Assembly: GCF_002802965.1 (NCBI RefSeq)
Contig: NZ_NXGA01000001.1
Location: 3,569,343 to 3,633,342 of the forward strand
DNA length: 64,000 nucleotides
Origin: Sporolactobacillus pectinivorans
GTDB taxonomy: Bacteria; Bacillota; Bacilli; Bacillales; Sporolactobacillaceae
Reading direction: 5' to 3'
Positions 33,793 to 42,089 of this stretch are shown here, in pieces (within the stretch, counting starts at the first letter, position 1; each line of letters starts with the position of its first letter). The notes beneath the pieces were generated by a model, which saw nothing but the letters and a program-made list of their open reading frames with translations, was not told the origin of the DNA and did not search any database. A program made the position numbers and the translations under genes.

Positions 33793-36243
33793 TTAGGTCG
33801 CCTCTTTTCTGACTGGTGGGCGGGTGTCAAAGGCATGAAGGAGTGCCTCAAAAACCGGATGAATTTGGATCACACCCACACGGCCATACAAGTCTGAGAT
33901 AAGGCACTGACCATTTTCAAGATCACGCAAGCGTTTCTGGTTTTGCTCATCTTCCTTGTCTACGCCGAAGAATTCCAGTGTCTTCTTAATCTCGTGGATA
34001 TCCGTGGAACGAAAGGCAAATTTCAGACCGATATTGTTTTTCATCTTTTCGTCCAGTAAATCGTCTGCGTTCTGCGTGACGAAATAAACCCCGGCATTCA
34101 TCGCACGTCCAGCCCTCACTAGCTTGTTAGAAAGGGTTTTACCCTGGGCGACTTGCAGGAAGCTCCAAGCCTCATCTAGATCCACTATTTTAAATACACT
34201 ACGGTCGGAATGAATGAAATCCAGGGCAAAGGTGCTGATGACCATTAAAATCGCGACACTCAACAGTTCTACGGTAGTGTAGTCTTTAAATTCCGTTTCC
34301 GCGTCAGGCAGCACAAGGTCCGCCACTTGGATGATGTTCAGCTGCTTATCCAGACTGATCGATTGAACGGTGGTGCCATCGGAGAACAATAAGTGTCCAA
34401 GGTGACTATCCTTAATGCTGTCAATATGGTCAGCTAGGCTGTGCGCGACGGGGTTATCTTCCTTATAAAGCGCATCAATGACGCACAATAGCCCGCGCTG
34501 ATCACTCTGCGTCACCCGACGGATCGCCTTACGAAGCGTGGGAAACTTCTCACCATCTCGACTGGAAATGCCGGTGAGAAAGGTCAGAATGTCGATGGCA
34601 AGACTCTCTGCATCTTTGGTCTGTTTCATGATCACATAGGGGTCAAGCAAGCCCTTGTTGCGTTCCTCTCGGGTCAGATTAATGATGTTAATCTCCTCAG
34701 CCATTTCCGGCAGGGTCTCTTTCCATCGTCCACGCTCGGACTTAGGGTCCACGATCACCGCCTGTCCGCCGTAGAGAACGGCATAGTAGACTAATAGGTT
34801 GTTCGAAAAGGATTTGCCACCCCCAAGGGAGCCGAGAAAGGCGGCCGCAAGGGCATTAGTGACGGAGCCTTTCACACCCTGAGCTGCAAGACTCGGCTTT
34901 AAGTACACGTTGCGCCCGGTATCCAGATTGTAGCCGATATAAATTCCTTCTGTTTCTCCGAGCATCTGCGCGGCACCGAAGCCTAAACCCGCAAGAAAGT
35001 CACTGGTCACATACTGGATGTAATCATTCATATACCGTTTACTGGCCGGAAGAAATTCGCCGTGCAGCCCAAGCATATCTCCGAACGGGCGTACGAGTTT
35101 AATGCTTAAATCATCATAGAAGTCCATCACTTCATTACAACGACGCTTCAATTCGTCCAGATCCGGCGCGGCTACACGTATCACGTAACTGAGCTTATAC
35201 ATCGCTTCTTTGGTCTGGTCGAGATTCGCCTCCAACTCGTTCACGCTATCTAGGGCTTCCATTACATCGTTACCCGACTCATTGTTAGACTGCCACGCAT
35301 GGTTATCTAAGTCTTTCAGCTCTTTTTTCTTATTTCGAACCGTTGTTAAGGCTTTCTTATTGGTCACAATTTCCACATTCATCGACGTGTCAATCGGAAA
35401 AGTGAATTGTTGTTGTTGATAGTAAAAAATTTCTGAGGAGGGGAAGTCCAGCTCCCGCACAATCGAATTGATCGTGAAATAGGAAACATAAGTCGTCTGG
35501 TCTTCCTGCTCGATTTTCAAGTACCTCTGGTTTTCCTCGATGAGGCAGCGAGTCGGTTTGATGAGATCAAACCGCTTCACCAACGTTTCCTGCTTCAGCT
35601 GCTCTGTCGGTAAGTGGTAGTTGTATGCCTCATAAGGTGCACCGGTCTTCCCATAGAGATGTTCAATCAGATAGCCAAAATCATCCTTATCCAGACTGCG
35701 GACTTTGAATCTTCGGGCAATCTTATTTTCCAGCAGGCGTTCCATTTTCATGAACCGATTGATCTCTTTGTTATTCATGCTGACGAAATCGCCCATCAAT
35801 TTGTGATTGACCTCATGGAGAAACTCAGAAAAGGTCATCACGATCGACTCACTAATCGCCTTAAGGCTGACTTCCTGCTCATTTAAAAGCAGCTTGAAGC
35901 CCATAAAAAAGCGATTGTCGATTTGATTTTCACCAATCATTCCGACTAACGCTTCGGTTTGCTCATCGATTTTCCGGTACGCCACGTCTTTCAATTTTCC
36001 GGTGATCGCTTTCTTACTGCACTCCTGCGTGGCCCGGATACTGGATTCGGTCGCAATCTGCAAGGCATGGATTTTTCCATCGCGACTCTGGGCGATCAAC
36101 TGGCGAAAATGGTCATGAACTTCGCTTTTTTCTTCCGGACTCAGAAATGAGTAATTGTAGGGGATCAGCTCATAATAGGCGAAACACTCGCCGTCATGGT
36201 TAAAGACGAGGTTGTTCTCAATATACTTGATCGGATACGGCAT
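33793..36243 (-). CDS. VirB4-like conjugation ATPase Orf16/ConE-like
   Basis: ATG 36243 is chosen because GAGGAG lies 8 bp upstream. The 816-residue protein has Walker A in LGSLGGGKSFSNNL, Walker B in VFKIVDLDEAWSFL, and the following FVTQNADDLLDEKM typical of the family. It powers the type IV-like transfer channel at the cytoplasmic membrane. The Tn916 homologue is Orf16 and the ICEBs1 homologue ConE. It overlaps the end of Orf17 by 26 bp. Confidence 0.95.
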   Translation of the reverse strand: MPYPIKYIENNLVFNHDGECFAYYELIPYNYSFLSPEEKSEVHDHFRQLIAQSRDGKIHALQIATESSIRATQECSKKAITGKLKDVAYRKIDEQTEALVGMIGENQIDNRFFMGFKLLLNEQEVSLKAISESIVMTFSEFLHEVNHKLMGDFVSMNNKEINRFMKMERLLENKIARRFKVRSLDKDDFGYLIEHLYGKTGAPYEAYNYHLPTEQLKQETLVKRFDLIKPTRCLIEENQRYLKIEQEDQTTYVSYFTINSIVRELDFPSSEIFYYQQQQFTFPIDTSMNVEIVTNKKALTTVRNKKKELKDLDNHAWQSNNESGNDVMEALDSVNELEANLDQTKEAMYKLSYVIRVAAPDLDELKRRCNEVMDFYDDLSIKLVRPFGDMLGLHGEFLPASKRYMNDYIQYVTSDFLAGLGFGAAQMLGETEGIYIGYNLDTGRNVYLKPSLAAQGVKGSVTNALAAAFLGSLGGGKSFSNNLLVYYAVLYGGQAVIVDPKSERGRWKETLPEMAEEINIINLTREERNKGLLDPYVIMKQTKDAESLAIDILTFLTGISSRDGEKFPTLRKAIRRVTQSDQRGLLCVIDALYKEDNPVAHSLADHIDSIKDSHLGHLLFSDGTTVQSISLDKQLNIIQVADLVLPDAETEFKDYTTVELLSVAILMVISTFALDFIHSDRSVFKIVDLDEAWSFLQVAQGKTLSNKLVRAGRAMNAGVYFVTQNADDLLDEKMKNNIGLKFAFRSTDIHEIKKTLEFFGVDKEDEQNQKRLRDLENGQCLISDLYGRVGVIQIHPVFEALLHAFDTRPPVRKEAT

Positions 36244-36619
36244 CGCATTCACTCCTCACAACGGTAATCGCTCCACCAACGATTTCTCTTTTCAGCTTCA
36301 CAGGCTTTCCAGCGAAGGTGACTTTGGGGCGGAGCAGGTAGGAAAATACGGATTTGAGAAAGCCATAGGGCTTTTTCCCATCAAAGGTCTTCTGTGACAT
36401 GAACCACGTGAGACCAACCGGAATGCCCACATATTTCAGCAGTACACCATGGATGAGGGAGAGAGGCGGCACGTTGGCAAATAAAATCACGAGCAGCAAC
36501 GAACAGACAAACCACGCCATCTGCGTGAAGGTGACCGGAAAAGGGAGTTGGAAATCGTTAATGGCGTAAATCACTTTTTCGACGTTCCAGATACTGGTAT
36601 AACTTCTGATTTTTTTCAC
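36218..36619 (-). CDS. TcpE family conjugation protein Orf17/ConD-like
   Basis: This 133-residue protein starts at GTG 36619. It has two close membrane helices (about residues 33-52 and 56-75: MAWFVCSLLLVILFANVPPL and YVGIPVGLTWFMSQ) and a short cytoplasmic C-terminus with KKPYGFLKSVFSYLLRPK, the TcpE signature. It is a small membrane component of the Tn916-type channel. Its end overlaps the start of the Orf16 ATPase. Confidence 0.9.
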   Translation of the reverse strand: MKKIRSYTSIWNVEKVIYAINDFQLPFPVTFTQMAWFVCSLLLVILFANVPPLSLIHGVLLKYVGIPVGLTWFMSQKTFDGKKPYGFLKSVFSYLLRPKVTFAGKPVKLKREIVGGAITVVRSECDAVSDQVY

Positions 36620-36708
36620 CCGTCATCAATCCTTTCTGTTAAAAAATTTCATAAAAAAAGCAGCCCATACAAAGAAAGTACAGACTGCATACCCAAGAAA
36701 CTTTTTAG

Positions 36709-37209
36709 TCAACTGGCGTATTCAAAAACACCGTGGGAAGTGACGAGAAAATTTCCTTCTAACTCCAAATCACGCCCATAGGCCTCATAGTCAATATAGT
36801 TTTGTAAATGGGAAGGAACTTCGCCGAGCGTGCCGGATTCTTCCAGAAGATAACGGGCCACGTCTTCCATATCGTCACAGTCCGGATAACAGATGATGTC
36901 ATCTTTATGTTCCACCATTTCTTCAAAGCTGCCGAAAAAAGCGTTCTGGATTTCCCTCATTTCTTCCTCAATCGGCGTGCCTTCCAATTCCTCCGCCAGT
37001 GCACACAAACGATTGATTTCCTCAATGAGTGTGTACTCGTCAATGTCAAAAGGTAATTCGAAGTCGTGAATGGCATATTCTTTATACTCGTTATTGAGCC
37101 CGATACGTTCCTTGACATCCTCCATATCTATAGGTGGGGTGAACCACGCACCAACTAATTCGCCCTCGTTGTATTTACCCAAATTGGCGATATAGACTTT
37201 CATTTCCAT
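36709..37209 (-). CDS. ardA: Antirestriction protein ArdA (Orf18)
   Basis: ATG 37209 is preceded by AGAAGGGA. The 166-residue acidic protein begins MEMKVYIANLGKYNEGELVG and continues with AWFTPP and EYAIHDFELPF, both hallmarks of ArdA. It mimics B-form DNA and blocks type I restriction enzymes during entry of the element into a new cell. The Tn916 homologue is Orf18. It sits in the expected position between Orf17 and Orf19. Confidence 0.95.
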   Translation of the reverse strand: MEMKVYIANLGKYNEGELVGAWFTPPIDMEDVKERIGLNNEYKEYAIHDFELPFDIDEYTLIEEINRLCALAEELEGTPIEEEMREIQNAFFGSFEEMVEHKDDIICYPDCDDMEDVARYLLEESGTLGEVPSHLQNYIDYEAYGRDLELEGNFLVTSHGVFEYAS

Positions 37210-37281
37210 GGATTGATCCCTTCTTTTTTCCAAAAAATGTGTACAAAAAAAGCAGTAGATTTTTTGTCTACTGCGCCATGA

Positions 37282-37845
37282 TTACCAGTCAAATTCATTT
37301 GGATTACCCGGCATTACATCTATCAAATACCGGATAAAGTCACGATAGATTACAAAGTCATTTTCCAAATCATAAACTGTTCCTATGTCTTTATAGTTGA
37401 AAGCATGAATGGCATTTCTCCGATGTTGTATACTTTCAATCCAATTAATAAATTTTTGTCCAGGAGATAAGTTCAAGATATGACTCTTAAAATATATTCT
37501 CAGTTTTTCAAATGACAATTTTTCTGGTTTAATGAATTTTCCCTTGCAGTCTAAAATGGGATTATTATTATAATCTTCCAAATGAATAACAAGGAACAAT
37601 TTTAACCAATCTTCAACCAGTGCTCCTAAATTTGTTCTAGCAAGAATCAATTCTCCATCAGTTAAATCGGCAGCTTTCTTACCCCAGATATCTAAACACT
37701 CCGTCAAACTAATAATCCAATCCATCATTATGTGTTCAATCTTATCCGACACTTCATCTGGTGCATATCCTCTTGCTTTTTTCCAAGCGCTCAATTCACG
37801 TTCTGTAATTTCTTTGATTTGCTTGATTACCTCTTCATTATCCAT
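37282..37845 (-). CDS. HEPN-like protein inserted in the conjugation module
   Basis: This 187-residue all-helical protein ends in a region with IESIQHRRNAIHAFNYKDIG, where R-R-N-A-I-H resembles the RNxxH / Rx4-6H motif of HEPN RNases. Upstream helices (LGALVEDWLKLFLVIHLED) fit the fold. The core Tn916 module has no gene here, and this one is more AT-rich than its neighbours, so it was probably acquired as cargo. It may protect the host or the element from competitors, but that is inference. A good GGAGGCC site precedes the ATG. Confidence 0.7.
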   Translation of the reverse strand: MDNEEVIKQIKEITERELSAWKKARGYAPDEVSDKIEHIMMDWIISLTECLDIWGKKAADLTDGELILARTNLGALVEDWLKLFLVIHLEDYNNNPILDCKGKFIKPEKLSFEKLRIYFKSHILNLSPGQKFINWIESIQHRRNAIHAFNYKDIGTVYDLENDFVIYRDFIRYLIDVMPGNPNEFDW

Positions 37846-37935
37846 GATGGCCTCCCATTTATAAGCCCTATATTTTATATAGTAACATTAGGCTTAAAAT
37901 AAGAGCGCATCTCCTGCCGCACTTCGTTTGGCGTC

Positions 37936-37986
37936 CCTGTTTTTTGGGCTGCATAAGAAAGCGTTTATACAACCCAAAAGAACAGG
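37936..37986. repeat. Inverted repeat downstream of Orf19
   Basis: CCTGTTTTTTGGG (37936-37948) and CCCAAAAGAACAGG (37973-37986) form an imperfect stem with one bulge. It lies between Orf19 and the HEPN-like gene. It could be a terminator or the single-strand origin expected near the relaxase in this family; the sequence does not decide. Confidence 0.45.
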
Positions 37987-37994
37987 TGTTCAGC

Positions 37995-38216
37995 TTACGC
38001 ACCCACCACTCGGTTAAACAGATTCAAAAGGACATCTTTAACCCCAGCCGCATTGAAAACTAAACCCACGGCAATCAGCGCAATGACGAGAAAACCGATA
38101 AGTTTGGAAAACTCTCGTTTAAAACCAAGGTAAAGTCCGATGACGACAATCGCCATCAAGACGAGAGACTGGGCATTATTTAAAAACCACGTATATAAAT
38201 TCCGTCCAAAATTCAT
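37995..38216 (-). CDS. Small conjugation membrane protein Orf19/ConC-like
   Basis: I choose ATG 38216 because AAAGGAGAAA lies upstream; the frame opens 9 codons earlier. The 73-residue protein has two membrane helices (SLVLMAIVVIGLYLG and LIGFLVIALIAVGLVF). Position and size match Orf19 of Tn916 and ConC of ICEBs1, small proteins of the transfer complex. Confidence 0.8.
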   Translation of the reverse strand: MNFGRNLYTWFLNNAQSLVLMAIVVIGLYLGFKREFSKLIGFLVIALIAVGLVFNAAGVKDVLLNLFNRVVGA

Positions 38217-38280
38217 GAGCGATTTCTCCTTTTCATCATCCAATTTGTGATTAAAAATTCATTGATGCATCGTTTAAAAA

Positions 38281-39483
38281 TCAAATTTGCCGATGATGAT
38301 TGGTGATCATCTGTTCTGCCGCATCGGCCTGCTGTTGGACTATTTTTTCGTGGCGTTTCGTGAGCTTTGCATGCCGGATCATGTCATCAATGACGGTCGT
38401 GTCTTTAATCTGGTCCAGCCAAAGCGCCACTTTTAATGTTGGGGCTACTTGTCGCTGTAACCAGCCTAAGGTTCGATCAAAAGAATACGGTTCCGGTTGC
38501 GTGGTTAATTTCAATTTTTCCCGGTTCTTTCCAATAAACCAAGCCCAGTTTTTATTCATTTTCCATGTGCTGCGTCGTTTATTTTCCACTTTGTCTACAA
38601 AACGCAGGTAACGGTTGATGATGGAAAAAGCCGTACGCTCTGCATCGTGGTAAGCCATCAGGTCAAGGATGGCGTGATCGGCACGTTCGTTTTTCAGCCG
38701 GATTTCAAATCGGTTTTTGACCTCGGCTTCCTCAATCGGAATATCACTCTTCACATACTGCTCGTAGTCCTTTTCATAAAGGCAGAAATAGATTTCACTT
38801 TTTAGAGAACCGATATAGAGCGTGTGCCCCATGGCTTCCTTTTCCTCTCGGCGGATCAGCTCGCCGCTACGGTAACTTTTAAAGCTGCGAAACACAGAAA
38901 TGCATTCTTCGTTTCGGCATTTCTCCGTCAGCTGCGGAATATCCAGGATGCCTGCCTTGTCATTGATCGCTAAGTCTAACCGTTTGAATACGCCACCCTC
39001 GCTGATCACGGTCATAAAAAAATCAAACCAACTTCGGTGTTGCGCTAAAAGAAAGCCTTCGAACTGGCGACACCCTCGACCTTTGAGTTCTAGCAGTACG
39101 CCTTTTTGTTCGTCGGGAGAGGCCATCACGAAAATGTCTCCTAAAGCATAATGTTCCGTGTAGGAATAGAAGCCGTAGTCTTCATGGAGCATGTATTCCA
39201 TTTTCAGAAGCAGCATATCTTCGATGACATGCTGGACGTCCGTGGTGGGGAACCGTATCCGCACGTAGTCAAACAGCATCTCAAGCGGTGCATCAGGGTT
39301 GAGTCGTTCCAGTGCTTTCAGCAGAGACGTTTTGATGTCAGTCGACGGGGAAGCTCGGCCATTTTCAATGTCGTTCAAGTACTGCCGGGTCATACCGGCG
39401 ACGACGGCCAGACGATTTTGCGAAAGGCCATAGGACAATCGCTTTTCTTTCAATCGCTGAACCCAAGTATCAAATTCACTCAA
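38281..39483 (-). CDS. Relaxase/replication initiator Orf20 (MobT, NicK-like)
   Basis: This 400-residue protein has an N-terminal Cro/C1-type HTH (YGLSQNRLAVVAGMTRQYLN, DIENGRAS) followed by a rolling-circle Rep_trans domain (GFLLAQHRSWFDFFMTVISE, LAINDKAGILDIPQL, GHTLYIGSLKSEIYFCLYEK). It nicks oriT and starts rolling-circle transfer and replication. The oriT-like sequence lies just upstream at 39612-39635. A strong hairpin with T tract lies 20 bp before the start. Confidence 0.93.
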   Translation of the reverse strand: MSEFDTWVQRLKEKRLSYGLSQNRLAVVAGMTRQYLNDIENGRASPSTDIKTSLLKALERLNPDAPLEMLFDYVRIRFPTTDVQHVIEDMLLLKMEYMLHEDYGFYSYTEHYALGDIFVMASPDEQKGVLLELKGRGCRQFEGFLLAQHRSWFDFFMTVISEGGVFKRLDLAINDKAGILDIPQLTEKCRNEECISVFRSFKSYRSGELIRREEKEAMGHTLYIGSLKSEIYFCLYEKDYEQYVKSDIPIEEAEVKNRFEIRLKNERADHAILDLMAYHDAERTAFSIINRYLRFVDKVENKRRSTWKMNKNWAWFIGKNREKLKLTTQPEPYSFDRTLGWLQRQVAPTLKVALWLDQIKDTTVIDDMIRHAKLTKRHEKIVQQQADAAEQMITNHHRQI

Positions 39484-39503
39484 TGATCACCCTCCAATCA
39501 AAA

Positions 39504-39542
39504 AGAGGATGTCAACTAAACAAGCGGTAGTTGACATCCTCT
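39504..39542 (-). terminator. Strong terminator-like hairpin just upstream of the relaxase gene
   Basis: AGAGGATGTCAACTA (39504-39518) and its perfect complement (39528-39542) enclose a 9-nt loop. On the minus strand it is followed by TTTTTG. It lies between Orf21 and Orf20 in the direction of transcription and could attenuate relaxase expression. Confidence 0.75.
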
Positions 39543-39611
39543 AAAAACGCCGGAACCTTCGATCAAATCGAGGGTTCCCTGGATTTTGAAACGGTTTTTT
39601 ATTGTATTTGT

Positions 39612-39635
39612 GCCCCCCTGTTAGATACGGGGGGC
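39612..39635 (-). other. oriT: Origin of transfer (oriT) nick region
   Basis: The inverted repeat GCCCCCC-TGTTAGATAC-GGGGGGC surrounds the core CTAACA on the minus strand. ICEBs1 and Tn916 oriT sites have the same form, with C and G runs around ATCTAACA or ACGCTAACA and a nick in the G run. It lies between Orf21 and Orf20 as in Tn916. Confidence 0.88.
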
Positions 39636-39642
39636 TAAACCT

Positions 39643-39666
39643 CTGGCGTGGCTAACGCCACGCCAG
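39643..39666. repeat. 10-bp inverted repeat beside oriT
   Basis: CTGGCGTGGC, a 4-nt TAAC loop and GCCACGCCAG form a perfect hairpin between the nick region and the end of Orf21. Such arms beside oriT are probably bound by the relaxase or its helper. Confidence 0.7.
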
Positions 39667-39673
39667 CAGCAGA

Positions 39674-41074
39674 CTAGTCCGTCCCTTCGGCTTTCGCTTC
39701 GCACGCCGCCGGTCCGTCCAACCTGCTTCTGAGCAGTTTTCCGATTTCATCAATAAAATCATGTCCTTTGGGCACTAAAGGAGTATAAAACTCTGAAATG
39801 ACACTTCTGCCTGTATCCACATAGCCTCGCCCTTTGATTGGTTTGAGGAAAAAATCTTTTTCAACCTCGCCGAACATCATGTTATAGCCCATTTCCGACA
39901 TCCGACCCAACGCCACACGGAAATTAAACTGATCGCGAATCCCATCGCCTAAAAACTTGGCATCCGGGCGTTGGCAGGCAAGGATCAGGAAATATCCGGC
40001 CTGCCGTCCAAGCATGACGATCTGCTTGAGTTTACTTAAAACCTTCGTGCTTTCTTTCCCAATCATCTCCATGAACGCTACGTATTCGTCAAAGAAGAGA
40101 AAGTGGGGCGGCAGACCCAGATACGCATAGTTTTCTCCCGTTTTGTAGCCATTCATCTGTTTCATGGCTTCGCTGCGTGCGATCATCCCTTCATAAAATT
40201 GGTTCAGACACGTGATCATGTCCTCTTTCCGGTGGTATACGTTCGGCATCACTTCGGAAAGATCGGCAAGATCCGCATTCTTCGGGTCGAGGACGTAAAG
40301 CTTGGCGTCGGTGCGCGCTAAGGCTTCAATAAGTGAGAAGATAAAGTAGGTTTTCCCGCCACCCGTTCCGCCAGCGATCAGCATGTGGGGAAGCTGATCG
40401 TAGTCCCACCAGACGTTTTTCATGAGTTTGAGCTTGCCGCGCTCTACGTTGACCTCACGAATCGTAATCCGGTTGGCAATCATATCGTAGAACAGCGTAT
40501 ATTTCACATAGGCATCCTTAAGCTCTTTGTCCACCAGCTCACAGTACAAGCCGCTTTCCAGTTTCTTCTCTAAATGCAAGAGCTGATCTTGATATTTCCC
40601 TAATGTGATTTCAACATGGATATGAATCAGCCCGTCTTTCAGTCGGTAATACATCTTTGGAAAGTGGGTGATTTTCTCTTTTGGCTTCCCAGACGACCAA
40701 TCATTAAAAAATCCGTCATGCTGGACCTGTTCGAATTCATACCATTTATTCTCTAAGATCATTTTTGCCAGCTTTTGACGATGAATAAGCTGTTTCACGC
40801 GATCCCGTCGAAAGTGACCATAAAGGAGGGCAACAAGCACGCTCACTCCTACGGCTGCAAGGACACTAAAGATAAGATAGGGTGTGATCGACAGCTGCAA
40901 ATGGCCATCACGAAAAAGCTGGAACTTCTGCCAATCCAAAGACATGAGCTGCTTCCCATGAAAAGCCAGAACAACGAACAGAAAAACGAGAGTGAGTGAG
41001 GTTGCAGCAAAACGAAAGACAAGATGTTGATCGCTCACTCGAATCCGTTTTCCTTTATAGACAAAGTGGTTCAT
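39674..41074 (-). CDS. FtsK/SpoIIIE-type coupling protein Orf21/ConQ-like
   Basis: This 466-residue protein has two N-terminal membrane helices (about 25-43 and 67-85) and an FtsK-type ATPase core. Walker A is IAGGTGGGKTYF; Walker B lies near LFFDEYVAFM. The following LGRQAGYFLILACQRPDAKF is typical of conjugation coupling proteins. It brings the nicked DNA and relaxase to the channel. The Tn916 homologue is Orf21. Confidence 0.95.
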   Translation of the reverse strand: MNHFVYKGKRIRVSDQHLVFRFAATSLTLVFLFVVLAFHGKQLMSLDWQKFQLFRDGHLQLSITPYLIFSVLAAVGVSVLVALLYGHFRRDRVKQLIHRQKLAKMILENKWYEFEQVQHDGFFNDWSSGKPKEKITHFPKMYYRLKDGLIHIHVEITLGKYQDQLLHLEKKLESGLYCELVDKELKDAYVKYTLFYDMIANRITIREVNVERGKLKLMKNVWWDYDQLPHMLIAGGTGGGKTYFIFSLIEALARTDAKLYVLDPKNADLADLSEVMPNVYHRKEDMITCLNQFYEGMIARSEAMKQMNGYKTGENYAYLGLPPHFLFFDEYVAFMEMIGKESTKVLSKLKQIVMLGRQAGYFLILACQRPDAKFLGDGIRDQFNFRVALGRMSEMGYNMMFGEVEKDFFLKPIKGRGYVDTGRSVISEFYTPLVPKGHDFIDEIGKLLRSRLDGPAACEAKAEGTD

Positions 41075-41104
41075 TGGTGATCCTTTCCGGAAAACATAAA
41101 CGTA

Positions 41105-41467
41105 TTATTTTCCTTTCGCTTGTGGTTGGGGAGTCGCTTGTTTCTTTTTCAGTACAATGTCATCAGCTTTGATATACCAATCCACATCGGCACCTCGGAA
41201 CGTCGCAGTTGCCACCGTATTTGCCACTGGGTTGACCAGTTCGACTTCGGCATTATAGTCATACTCTTTTAACGGGATGGCGGCCGGAATACTGACCTGT
41301 ATCATCTGTCCTTGTCCACGGGATTTTAAGTCATAGGTACGTTCCTTGATTTCGTCACTGATTGTGCCATCCTCATTATTCACGCGCACTTCACGGCGGA
41401 GTGCGGAGAACTTCAGTGCGCCAAATGTCTTGTCCTTTTCAATCACAATGCCTTCAGCTAATCTCAT
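41105..41467 (-). CDS. YdcP family protein Orf22
   Basis: This 120-residue cytoplasmic protein carries KTFGALKFSALRREVR, RGQGQMIQVSIPA and YNAEVELVNP, the signature of the YdcP/DUF961 family at the start of Tn916-type transfer operons. The homologues help transfer and replication of the element as accessory factors. It lies 31 bp upstream of Orf21 and 12 bp after the frameshifted Orf23. Confidence 0.9.
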   Translation of the reverse strand: MRLAEGIVIEKDKTFGALKFSALRREVRVNNEDGTISDEIKERTYDLKSRGQGQMIQVSIPAAIPLKEYDYNAEVELVNPVANTVATATFRGADVDWYIKADDIVLKKKQATPQPQAKGK

Positions 41468-41479
41468 TTTTTTCCCTCC

Positions 41480-41789
41480 TTATGATTTCACCAGATCATC
41501 TGCGTACAGAATATAATTTGTAAAACCACGAGCACCAATTTTATAGCCTTCCGCAGTAATACGAGGATTGATCAGTTTCACTTTGTCTTCAACTTCAAAA
41601 TGTTTTTCACCGCGGTGGCAACACCAAAACGATATCGTCTGCTCGCTGGATGTCGGAATACAAATTGTAGCTGCGGGAAAGGATCATCGTCCGACCATTT
41701 ACTCTGCGCTGTTCCACATTGCCTTCTCCAGCATATTCGAGGTTTCCAAATGTCTTTTCCACGTTTGGGATAATGTGTTTCAGTTCCAT
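41480..41789 (-). pseudogene. Frameshifted YdcP family protein Orf23
   Basis: The first frame from ATG 41789 gives 60 residues (KTFGNLEYAGEGNVEQRR, RADDIVLVLP) and stops early. A shift of one base near 41605 restores GEKHFEVEDKVKLINPRITA and ends ILYADDLVKS at 41480. Together they match a complete DUF961/Orf23 protein. A single recent indel or a sequencing error would explain this; the paralogous Orf22 remains intact. Confidence 0.8.
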
Positions 41790-41908
41790 ATGTTTTACCT
41801 CTTTTCTTTGTTCACCATTTTTCTACTATTGATTCCTTGTTCTGCCTGATGAAGAATACCTTCCTGATTTACGCATAAAAATAGACGCTCATTTCTGAAC
41901 GTCTGAAC

Positions 41909-41947
41909 ATGAAGACGAATACTGTTTTCAATCAGTATTCTCTTCAT
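41909..41947. promoter_or_regulatory. Hairpin in the leader of the conjugation operon
   Basis: ATGAAGA-C-GAATACTG and CAGTATTCTCTTCAT form long arms with one bulge and an 8-nt loop, about 120 bp upstream of Orf23. A second weaker palindrome lies at 41884-41902. They may be part of the operon's control region or the end of the element. Confidence 0.45.
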
Positions 41948-42089
41948 AAAACCTATTCTCTTGTATCCCCACACTCCAGAGGAACAACCACCGAAACCTT
42001 GATATGATTTTTTATCACTTTATTCCGCATATTATCGCCCTCTTCCGTGAAGACGAAATGCTTGAAAAAGTGCTTGAAATCAAGGATTT

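Noticed and set aside
37995..38216. Holin-like protein as identity of the small two-helix gene
   Set aside because: Its position between the relaxase and ArdA fits Orf19/ConC of the transfer module.
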